From JACPLA01 sp964602055 (GTDB lineage: Bacteria; Bacteroidota; Ignavibacteria; UBA10030), in the NCBI GenBank assembly GCA_964602055.1, contig CAZRPU010000046.1, positions 1 to 18,897 of the forward strand: a stretch of DNA of 18,897 bases, given 5' to 3'. Shown here one piece after another: positions 1-6,335 of this stretch. Under the pieces are notes generated by a model. It made no database searches and was not told where the DNA came from. It saw nothing but the letters and a program-made list of their open reading frames with translations. The stretch's first letter is position 1, and each line of letters starts with the position of its first letter. The position numbers and the translations under genes are program-made.

Positions 1-20
1 GTAACCCACCTGCAGAACAA

Positions 21-27
21 AACCGGA
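21..27 (+). promoter_or_regulatory. AACCGG leader element before the transhydrogenase alpha1 gene
   Basis: AACCGGA begins 15 nt before the GTG start at 36. Its GGAG part (25-28) can serve as the ribosome binding site. The same AACCGG core recurs at 1477-1483 and 12100-12106 at almost the same distance from a start codon. Whether it is more than a variant ribosome binding site is inference. Confidence 0.35.
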
Positions 28-35
28 GAATTCCC

Positions 36-1178
36 GTGATCATTGTGATTCCCAAAGAGGTGTCGCCGGGTGAAACCCGCGTAGCGGTGATACCGAGTAT
101 GCTTTCGACGTTCATTCGGGACAAGCATGAAGTGCTCGTAGAAGCCGGCGCCGGTGCGGCAGCCTCGTTTTCTGACGAAGAGTATAAGAGCGCAGGGGCG
201 ACGATTGTCGCCGATGCGGCCGCTCTCTATCCCAAAGCAAACATCATTCTTAAAGTGCAGCCGCCGACACGCACCGAGGCAGAACGCTTTCCCGCGCATT
301 CGACGTATATCGGTTACCTGGCGCCTCTGGCGAACGGCGAAGTGGTCCAAATATTGGCCGGCCGGAACATTACATCCTATTCGATGGAATACATCCCACG
401 CATTACCCGCGCCCAGAGCATGGATGTCCTGAGTTCGATGGCGACGATTTCGGGCTACAAGGCCGTCCTGCTGGCTTCCGACAAGTTGACCAAAATGGTG
501 CCTCTTCTCATGACGGCAGCGGGAACGATTCCGCCCGCGACGACTCTTGTCCTGGGTGCAGGAGTTGCCGGTCTTCAAGCCATCGCGACTGCAAAGAGGC
601 TCGGGTCGAAGGTAGAAGCCTTTGATCCGCGTCCCGCGGTGAAAGAACAGGTGAAGAGCCTTGGAGCATCGTTTGTCGAGATGGAAATGCCCAAGGACGC
701 CGAAACTGCGGGTGGATATGCCAAGGAACAATCGGCGGAGTTTCTGAAAAAGGAGATGGAGGCAATTGCAGCGAGGCTCCCCAAAGTCGATGTCGTTATT
801 TGCACGGCACAGGTGTTCGGCAAACGAGCTCCTGTTCTGATCGACGAAGCCATGGTGAAATTGATGCGCCATGGTTCGGTGATTGTCGATCTTGCTGCGG
901 AGCAGGGCGGAAACTGTGCTCTCACGAAAGCAGGGGAGACGGTTGAACGCCACGGCGTCAGCATTATTGGACCTGTCAATCTTCCGGCTTCCTTGCCGGT
1001 CGATGCAAGCCGCATGTATTCAAAGAACATTACCACCCTCTTCAAACTGTTATATCCAAAACCGGATGCGAAGCCCGACGAGAACGACGAAATCGTCAAA
1101 GGGAGCTGCATTACGCGTGGCGGATCGATTGTCAACGAACAGATCAAAAAGGCGCTGCAGGGAGGAAAAGTCTCATGA
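36..1178 (+). CDS. pntAA: NAD(P) transhydrogenase subunit alpha part 1 (NAD(H)-binding domain I)
   Basis: Soluble NAD(H)-binding subunit of proton-translocating transhydrogenase, which passes hydride between NADH and NADP+ coupled to proton movement across the inner membrane. The 380-residue protein has the alanine dehydrogenase/PNT fold. The N-terminal part carries the family loop R122, Q127, D130, spaced as in the R-Q-D loop known from Rhodospirillum domain I. The Rossmann motif GAGVAG is at 174-179, and D197 at the end of the next strand fits NAD rather than NADP. The chain ends at domain I, so this is the split-alpha type. I chose GTG 36 because GGAG lies 7 nt upstream and the protein begins exactly where the family does (MIIVIPKE). 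The stop overlaps the next start by 4 nt (ATGA), implying coupled translation. Its promoter lies outside the window. Confidence 0.96.
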   Translation: MIIVIPKEVSPGETRVAVIPSMLSTFIRDKHEVLVEAGAGAAASFSDEEYKSAGATIVADAAALYPKANIILKVQPPTRTEAERFPAHSTYIGYLAPLANGEVVQILAGRNITSYSMEYIPRITRAQSMDVLSSMATISGYKAVLLASDKLTKMVPLLMTAAGTIPPATTLVLGAGVAGLQAIATAKRLGSKVEAFDPRPAVKEQVKSLGASFVEMEMPKDAETAGGYAKEQSAEFLKKEMEAIAARLPKVDVVICTAQVFGKRAPVLIDEAMVKLMRHGSVIVDLAAEQGGNCALTKAGETVERHGVSIIGPVNLPASLPVDASRMYSKNITTLFKLLYPKPDAKPDENDEIVKGSCITRGGSIVNEQIKKALQGGKVS

Positions 1179-1471
1179 CCGAAACATTGATGGTATCCAT
1201 TTATATCTTCGTCCTGGCCGCATTTGTCGGAGTTGAAGTCATCAGCAAGGTGCCGCCGCTCCTTCACACACCGCTGATGTCGGGATCAAATGCGATTTCA
1301 GGGATTACACTCGTCGGCTCGCTGATTGCGGCGGGTGAAGGTCATGCGGGCCTCAGTGTGATGCTGGGAATGATCGCCGTGGTGTTTGCCACGATCAATG
1401 TGGTGGGAGGATTTCTGGTGACCGATCGCATGCTCAAGATGTTCAAAAAAGAACCGACCAAGAAAAACTAA
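1175..1471 (+). CDS. pntAB: NAD(P) transhydrogenase subunit alpha part 2 (membrane domain)
   Basis: Small 98-residue membrane subunit that with PntB forms the proton channel (domain II). About three hydrophobic segments are visible (residues 6-22, 41-53 and 60-84). Between the first two lies the family hallmark PPLLHTPLMSGSNAISG at residues 27-43. The ATG overlaps the pntAA stop and has a strong Shine-Dalgarno site (GGGAGG, 1160-1165). Position 42 is Ser; in the Thermus-type enzymes I remember this position as the channel histidine. The only histidines are H31, in the conserved motif, and H57. The C-terminus is basic (KKEPTKKN), which fits a cytoplasmic tail. Function is secure from the motif and from its place between pntAA and pntB. 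Confidence 0.95.
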   Translation: MTETLMVSIYIFVLAAFVGVEVISKVPPLLHTPLMSGSNAISGITLVGSLIAAGEGHAGLSVMLGMIAVVFATINVVGGFLVTDRMLKMFKKEPTKKN

Positions 1472-1483
1472 CGTGGAACCGGG
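1472..1483 (+). promoter_or_regulatory. CGTGGAACCGGG leader element before pntB
   Basis: This 12-mer follows directly on the pntAB stop and ends 10 nt before the pntB ATG. It matches the leader of the alpha-mannosidase gene (12095-12106) at 11 of 12 positions and in the same stop-to-start context. It is the only candidate ribosome binding region here, because no AGGAGG-like site is present. Confidence 0.4.
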
Positions 1484-1493
1484 TACGTAACCT

Positions 1494-2894
1494 ATGAATG
1501 TCCTCACAGAACTCATGTATCTTGTGGCTTCGGTCCTGTTCATCATGGGGCTGAAGATGCTCAGCTCTCCGAAAACGGCGAGAAAAGGCAACGGCATTGC
1601 AGCTCTTGCCATGTTGCTCGCGATTGTGGTAACCCTCTTTGATCAGAAAATTCTCGATTACACCTACATTCTCATCGGCCTGCTCATTGGATCGGGCATT
1701 GGACTCTACCTCGCCTTCAAAGTGCAGATGACCGGCATGCCTCAGATGGTGGGAGTGCTGAACGGCTTTGGCGGCGGCGCTTCAGCGTTGGTCGCCTTTG
1801 CCGAATACCTGAGGCTCTCAGGGGATACAAGCCTGAGCGTGTGGAAAGGGGGAGATGTGAATCTCGATGTTCTGATCACCATTGTGCTCAGCCTGTTGAT
1901 CGGCACGGTGACGTTTGTCGGCAGCGGCGTTGCATCGGCAAAGCTTCAGGGAATCATGCGCGGTGCGCCGATCCTCTACCCGATGCAGAAACAGATCAAT
2001 GGGTTGATGATCGTCGCAGTGCTCGTTCTGGGTGTTCTCTTCGTGCTCGATCCTTCCCGGTGGTACCTCCTTCTCATTATCGTGGGGCTCTCCATTATTC
2101 TCGGAATTACGAGCGTCATTCCCATTGGGGGAGCTGACATGCCGGTGGTTATTTCTCTCATGAATTCGTATTCCGGACTGGCAGGCGCCATGACGGGGTT
2201 TGTACTCTCGAACGATGTCCTCATTATCAGCGGGACACTCGTCGGGACATCGGGACTTATTCTGACAAATATCATGACCAAAGCGATGAACCGTTCGCTG
2301 GCAAACGTTCTCTTTGCAGGCGTTGGGGCAGATTATGATCCCACGGTGCAGGTGACGGAACAGCGGTCGGTCATCCGTTATACGCCCGAAGATGCCGCGA
2401 CCATCCTCGACGGAGCCCAGTCGGTGATTATCGTGCCCGGTTACGGACTTGCCGTTGCACAGGCGCAGCATGTTCTGCAGGAGCTCGTCAACATTCTCAC
2501 GGCGCGCGGAATGCAGGTCCGGTATGCAATCCATCCCGTTGCAGGCAGAATGCCGGGCCACATGAACGTGCTTCTCGCCGAAGCAAATGCACCGTACGAC
2601 ATTCTTCTGGAGATGGACCAGATCAACGACGATTTTCAGAACACGGACGTCGCACTGGTCATTGGCGCGAATGACGTGGTGAACCCTGCCGCCCGCACGA
2701 AAAAAGAAAGCCCCCTCTATGGCATGCCGATACTGAACGTGGATCATGCACGGACCATCATGGTGTGCAAGCGCAGTCTGAACCCGGGATTCGCCGGTGA
2801 GGATAACGAGTTGTTCTACGATCAGAAAGCAATGATGATCTTCGGCGACGCCAAACAAACAGTGACGCAACTGGTCCAGCTGATGAAACAATAA
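1494..2894 (+). CDS. pntB: NAD(P) transhydrogenase subunit beta
   Basis: Beta subunit, 466 residues, the usual length. Residues 1-265 form a string of membrane helices (domain II). Residues about 300-466 form the NADP(H)-binding domain III. Visible motifs are PGYGLAVAQAQ (315-325), HPVAGRMPGHMNVLLAEA (347-364), GANDVVNPAA (391-400) and KRSLNPGFAGED (426-437), which contact NADP(H) in the family. The membrane motif IGGADMPVV and the N224 motif MNSYSG are intact. At the site of the E. coli channel histidine (His91) this protein has N90 (VLNGFGG), and residues 1-325 contain no histidine at all. The gene follows pntAB after 22 nt and ends just before a strong terminator, so the three pnt genes form one transcription unit. 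Confidence 0.96.
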   Translation: MNVLTELMYLVASVLFIMGLKMLSSPKTARKGNGIAALAMLLAIVVTLFDQKILDYTYILIGLLIGSGIGLYLAFKVQMTGMPQMVGVLNGFGGGASALVAFAEYLRLSGDTSLSVWKGGDVNLDVLITIVLSLLIGTVTFVGSGVASAKLQGIMRGAPILYPMQKQINGLMIVAVLVLGVLFVLDPSRWYLLLIIVGLSIILGITSVIPIGGADMPVVISLMNSYSGLAGAMTGFVLSNDVLIISGTLVGTSGLILTNIMTKAMNRSLANVLFAGVGADYDPTVQVTEQRSVIRYTPEDAATILDGAQSVIIVPGYGLAVAQAQHVLQELVNILTARGMQVRYAIHPVAGRMPGHMNVLLAEANAPYDILLEMDQINDDFQNTDVALVIGANDVVNPAARTKKESPLYGMPILNVDHARTIMVCKRSLNPGFAGEDNELFYDQKAMMIFGDAKQTVTQLVQLMKQ

Positions 2895-2913
2895 GTCGCG
2901 TCTCGTTGTCAGA

Positions 2914-2955
2914 GAAACCCGGTTCCGTTCTCGCGGAGTCGGGTTTCTTGTTTTT
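2914..2955 (+). terminator. Rho-independent terminator of the pnt operon
   Basis: The outer stem GAAACCCG (2914-2921) pairs with CGGGTTTC (2940-2947). Inside it TCCG (2924-2927) pairs with CGGA (2934-2937) around a 6-nt loop. The tail TTGTTTTT follows at once. It starts 20 nt after the pntB stop. Confidence 0.9.
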
Positions 2956-2979
2956 GATACCACAAGAGCAGCGCTTCTC

Positions 2980-3008
2980 TTGCATCCCGAAAGCGCGAGC
3001 GGTATCTT
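2980..3008 (+). promoter_or_regulatory. Candidate sigma-70-type promoter for the DUF1295 operon
   Basis: TTGCAT (2980-2985), a 17-nt spacer, then TATCTT (3003-3008). It lies between the pnt terminator and the ATG at 3047, so a new transcript is expected here. The implied leader is about 30 nt and contains AGGAGG at 3027-3032. The match to consensus is partial. A second candidate with the same architecture precedes 6336. Confidence 0.45.
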
Positions 3009-3046
3009 ATGTCTGTCATCACCGCCAGGAGGAGAGGTCGTCGGTC

Positions 3047-3835
3047 ATGGATCTCATACTGCAAATGATTCTTACGGCATTGGCGCTTCTTGTCGTGCTG
3101 ATGACCGGATTGTGGGTGGTGGGGCGCCGCATCGACAACGCCGCCGTCGTCGACGTTGGATGGGGGACGGGGTTCGCGATCCTGGCTCTCGTCTATTTCA
3201 TTCTTGGCGACGGGTTCTTTGATCGCAGGCTCCTGATGATGATTCTGGTTGTCTTCTGGGGCATCCGGCTTTCTCTTCATCTGTTCTTCGACAGAATTCT
3301 TTCTTCCCGGCCGGAAGATGGCCGTTATGCCGAGTTGCGCAAGAAATGGCAACCGCGTGCCGGCGCGAAAATGTTTCTCTTTTACCAGTTTCAAGCCGTC
3401 CTCATCGTGGTACTCTCCCTTCCCTTCCTCTTCATGGCCCTCAACGCAGAGGCGGAGATTCTCTGGATAGAATGGTTCGGAGCGGCATTGGTGGTGATGG
3501 GCGTTGCGGGAGAATCCGTCGCGGACGGGCAGCTTCGCCGCTTCCGAAAGAATCCGGCCCATGCAGGAAAAGTGTGTCAGGTGGGCTTATGGAACTACTC
3601 CCGGCATCCGAACTACTTCTTTGAATGGATTGTCTGGGTGGGGTACTGCACCGCCGCACTCCCGTCTCCATACGGTTGGGCATCATTCAACTCGGTTCTC
3701 ATCATGGCCTACATCCTCACGCGTGTAACGGGGATTCCCATGACGGAGGAGCAGGCGATCCGCACACGCGGAGACGCGTATCGCGAATATCAGCGCACGA
3801 CGAGCATTTTCGTGCCATGGTTTAAAAAAGCATGA
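3047..3835 (+). CDS. DUF1295 family integral membrane protein
   Basis: A 262-residue membrane protein of the DUF1295 family, distantly related to steroid 5-alpha-reductases and isoprenylcysteine methyltransferases; its substrate is not known to me. About six hydrophobic segments are visible. The family signature sits near the C-terminus as LWNYSRHPNYFFEW (181-194), and an early VDVGWG motif is at 35-40. The reading frame is open from an ATG at 2906, but those first 47 codons run through the pnt terminator and the candidate promoter. ATG 3047 has a strong AGGAGG (3027-3032) and starts right before the first membrane helix, so I use it. The stop overlaps the next gene's start (ATGA at 3832). 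In other bacteria such proteins often sit near lipid-modifying genes, which are not seen here, so the role stays open. Confidence 0.85.
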   Translation: MDLILQMILTALALLVVLMTGLWVVGRRIDNAAVVDVGWGTGFAILALVYFILGDGFFDRRLLMMILVVFWGIRLSLHLFFDRILSSRPEDGRYAELRKKWQPRAGAKMFLFYQFQAVLIVVLSLPFLFMALNAEAEILWIEWFGAALVVMGVAGESVADGQLRRFRKNPAHAGKVCQVGLWNYSRHPNYFFEWIVWVGYCTAALPSPYGWASFNSVLIMAYILTRVTGIPMTEEQAIRTRGDAYREYQRTTSIFVPWFKKA

Positions 3836-4977
3836 AGAAGGAGAGCATTCATCAAGGGCTTTCAGCTGAAGAGACTGCCCGCTATGGACGGCATCTTGTC
3901 ATGCCCGAAATCGGAGTCGCGGGTCAGCACAAACTGCGCGAGGCAAGCGTGGTCATCGTCGGCATGGGAGGATTAGGTTCCCCCGCCGCTCTGTACCTTG
4001 CCGCAGCCGGGATAGGAAAACTCGGCTTGGTCGACTTTGATAAAGTCGAAGTGTCGAATCTGCAGCGTCAAATTCTTTTTGACACCGGTTCACTGGGGCA
4101 GTCGAAGGCAAAGAGTGCAGGAAAGAAAGTCAGCGCGCTCAACCCCGGCGTGAATGTGGTGATCCATGATGTCCGGCTGACTTCCGAAAACGCGCTGGAG
4201 GTCCTTCGCGCCTATGACGTTATCCTGGATTGCAGCGATCGTTTTGCCGTGAGATATCTTGTGAACGATGCCGCAGTCCTCCTCGGCAAGCCCAACGTGT
4301 ACGGGAGCGTTTATAGGTTCGAAGGTCAGACGACAGTGTTCGATGCAAGCCGGGGGCCCTGTTACCGTTGCTGGTATCCCGAACCCCCTCCACCCGAACT
4401 TGCACCGAATTGCGCGGAGGGAGGAGTGCTGGGAGTTCTCCCGGGCATCATCGGAACCCTCCAGGCGTCGGAAGCGATCAAACTGATTCTGGGCATCGGC
4501 GAGCCCCTTCTTGGGCGCATAGTAATGATCGACGCGTTGCAGGGCAAGACGCAGGAAATCCGGCTGAAGAAGAACCCGCGCTGCGCGGTTTGCGGGGAGC
4601 AGCCAACCGTGACAGCGTTGATCGATTATGAAGAATTCTGCAATTCCGGCCCGAAGGAAACCGCCGATACGATTTCCGTCGAAGAATTGAATAGCCGGAT
4701 GAAAAATGCAGAGAAAGTTTTTCTCTTGGATGTGCGTCAACCCTATGAATTCGATATTGCCAATCTGGGGGGGCATCTGATCCCGCTCCAGGAGCTCTCT
4801 CGCAGGCTGGGGGAACTCGATCCCGGGAAAGAGATTGTCGCCTATTGTCATACAGGAGTGCGCAGTGCCCGTGCAGTCGCCATGCTGAGAGCCTCGGGCT
4901 TCACAAAAGCCAGAAATCTCGTCGGCGGGATCGATGCGTGGTCCGTCAGGATAGACAACAGCGTTCCCCGATACTGA
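3832..4977 (+). CDS. moeB: ThiF/MoeB-type adenylyltransferase with C-terminal rhodanese domain
   Basis: An E1-like enzyme that adenylates the C-terminal glycine of a ubiquitin-like sulfur carrier (MoaD, ThiS or similar) and can thiolate it through a fused rhodanese domain, as in MOCS3/Uba4. Residues 1-250 are the ThiF fold: ATP loop GMGGLG (44-49), D68/D70, NLQRQ with R79, and D136. Zinc-type cysteine pairs are C177/C180 and C251/C254. C194 in NCAEGGVLG is the candidate acyl-disulfide or thioester cysteine. Residues about 280-377 are a rhodanese domain with active-site loop CHTGVRS starting at C339. The ATG overlaps the previous stop, so it is probably coupled to the DUF1295 gene. No MoaD, ThiS or MoaE gene is in view, so molybdopterin, thiamine or another sulfur pathway cannot be told apart. 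The symbol is tentative. Confidence 0.88.
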   Translation: MKKESIHQGLSAEETARYGRHLVMPEIGVAGQHKLREASVVIVGMGGLGSPAALYLAAAGIGKLGLVDFDKVEVSNLQRQILFDTGSLGQSKAKSAGKKVSALNPGVNVVIHDVRLTSENALEVLRAYDVILDCSDRFAVRYLVNDAAVLLGKPNVYGSVYRFEGQTTVFDASRGPCYRCWYPEPPPPELAPNCAEGGVLGVLPGIIGTLQASEAIKLILGIGEPLLGRIVMIDALQGKTQEIRLKKNPRCAVCGEQPTVTALIDYEEFCNSGPKETADTISVEELNSRMKNAEKVFLLDVRQPYEFDIANLGGHLIPLQELSRRLGELDPGKEIVAYCHTGVRSARAVAMLRASGFTKARNLVGGIDAWSVRIDNSVPRY

Positions 4978-5028
4978 GACCACGATGGCGGGAGCTCATC
5001 GTCCGACGTTCCTGGGAAAGAACAAAAA

Positions 5029-6174
5029 ATGCCTTCATATGATATAGACCGTTATCGATCGCTCTTTCCCTACCTCAAGAAAGGCATGATCTATCTGGAT
5101 CACGCCTCTGTCGGTCCGATTTCCACCCCTGTCAAGAAAGCTCTCGAGGAATATCTTCAGAAGAAATCCGAAACGGATATCAATATTTACGCGGATTTTC
5201 TCAGGACCGTTGCCGCCACGAAGGATCAGATTGGCGTTCTCCTGAATTGTGAAAAAGACAGAGTTGCGTTCACCGACAATACTACCAACGGGCTGAATAT
5301 TCTTGCGGCAGGGTTTCCCTGGAAAAGTGGAGACCGCATCCTCCTCACCGACGTCGAATTTCCCGCCAATATCTATCCCTTCCTCAATCAAAAGCGTCAT
5401 GGGGTTGAGATTGACATTCTCAGGAGCGACAATGGAAGAATTCTCCCTGAAGATGTTGAACGCGCCATAACCCCAAAGACCCGCATCCTGTCCATCAGCC
5501 ATGTCCAGTTTCTTCACGGATTCCGCGCCGATCTCGAAGCGATAGGCCAGGTGTGCCGCCACAAAGGCGTCGTCTTTTGCGTGGATGCGATTCAATCGGC
5601 CGGTGTCGTGCCCATTGACATGAAGTCCATGAATATCGATTTTCTTTCGAGCGGATGTCAAAAATGGCTTTTGTCTCCCGAGGGGACTGCCTTTGTTGCC
5701 GTCTCCGAACAAACACAAGAGAGAATCCAGCAGGCTTACCTGGGCTGGACCAGCATCAGGGATTTCTTCACCGATTTTTTCCGTCATCGTCTTGATATTG
5801 ACCCGACTGCGCGACGCTACGAAAACGGCACATTGAATTTTTCCGGCATCATCGGACTCCATGCCTCTCTCAGCTTGATTCTCGAGGTGGGCATTGCGAA
5901 TATCGAGAAATACCTGCGGGAACTGACGCAAGGAACGATTGAGCAGCTCAAAAACATGCCCGTGAAGCTCCTGACACCGGACGAAGGATCGTCACGAGCG
6001 GGGATAGTCACGTTTCGACCGGAGAATGCCCAGGCCTTGTTCGATCGTTTGAAAGCACGGAAGATCTTTGTCTCCCTCCGGGAAGGATGTATCCGGTTCT
6101 CTCCTCATTTCTACAATACTGCGGATGAGATTTCGTCTGCAATCGACCATTCCTTTCATCTTCAAAAAACATAA
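5029..6174 (+). CDS. Aminotransferase class V family PLP enzyme (cysteine desulfurase-like)
   Basis: Fold-type I PLP enzyme of 381 residues. K212 in SSGCQKWLLSPEG is the Schiff-base lysine. D186 (FCVDAIQS) should bind the pyridine nitrogen, with Q189 and H158 (ISHVQF) next to the cofactor. TDNTTNGLN (82-90) is the phosphate region, and REGCIRFSPHFYNT (351-364) carries the substrate-carboxylate arginine, R356. Annotations for relatives range over cysteine desulfurase, selenocysteine lyase and isopenicillin-N epimerase. The SufS-type loop with its catalytic cysteine well before the last arginine is absent; C354 lies only two residues before R356. Desulfurase activity is therefore uncertain, although the neighbouring rhodanese-type sulfurtransferase would fit a sulfur donor. 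It starts 52 nt after that gene, with only a weak purine-rich ribosome site (GGGAAAGAA). Confidence 0.85.
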   Translation: MPSYDIDRYRSLFPYLKKGMIYLDHASVGPISTPVKKALEEYLQKKSETDINIYADFLRTVAATKDQIGVLLNCEKDRVAFTDNTTNGLNILAAGFPWKSGDRILLTDVEFPANIYPFLNQKRHGVEIDILRSDNGRILPEDVERAITPKTRILSISHVQFLHGFRADLEAIGQVCRHKGVVFCVDAIQSAGVVPIDMKSMNIDFLSSGCQKWLLSPEGTAFVAVSEQTQERIQQAYLGWTSIRDFFTDFFRHRLDIDPTARRYENGTLNFSGIIGLHASLSLILEVGIANIEKYLRELTQGTIEQLKNMPVKLLTPDEGSSRAGIVTFRPENAQALFDRLKARKIFVSLREGCIRFSPHFYNTADEISSAIDHSFHLQKT

Positions 6175-6235
6175 GGCCTCTCGAGGGACACATCTACGCG
6201 TGCGCAGCTGCGGTTGAGGGCCTGCGGGCATTTTT
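6175..6235 (+). terminator. Weak terminator-like hairpin after the PLP enzyme gene
   Basis: Two foldings are possible. In one, GGCC(T)CTC (6175-6182) pairs with GAGGGCC (6216-6222). In the other, CGCAG (6203-6207) pairs with CTGCG (6222-6226), just before ATTTTTATT (6230-6238). Neither stem is strong, but the T run and the position after the stop fit an operon end. Confidence 0.35.
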
Positions 6236-6241
6236 ATTCCA

Positions 6242-6270
6242 TTGCACTTCCGTGGCTCTCTTGTTACCTT
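6242..6270 (+). promoter_or_regulatory. Candidate promoter of the glycan uptake locus
   Basis: TTGCAC (6242-6247), a 17-nt spacer, then TACCTT (6265-6270). The sequence at 6265-6273 also resembles the Bacteroidota -7 element TAnnTTTG. It lies 66 nt before the ATG at 6336 in the largest gap of the window (161 nt). No operator-like inverted repeat is obvious beside it. Confidence 0.35.
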
Positions 6271-6335
6271 TTGCAGAGCCGTGCAAGCGAATTTGTACAT
6301 CGCGCCGAAAGGTCTCAGCACGAAGATGATCCCTC

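Noticed and set aside
1818..2963. Long open frame on the - strand (381 codons) opposite pntB
   Set aside because: Low-hydrophobicity, His/Asp/Arg-rich shadow of the membrane protein on the other strand. It also runs through the pnt terminator.
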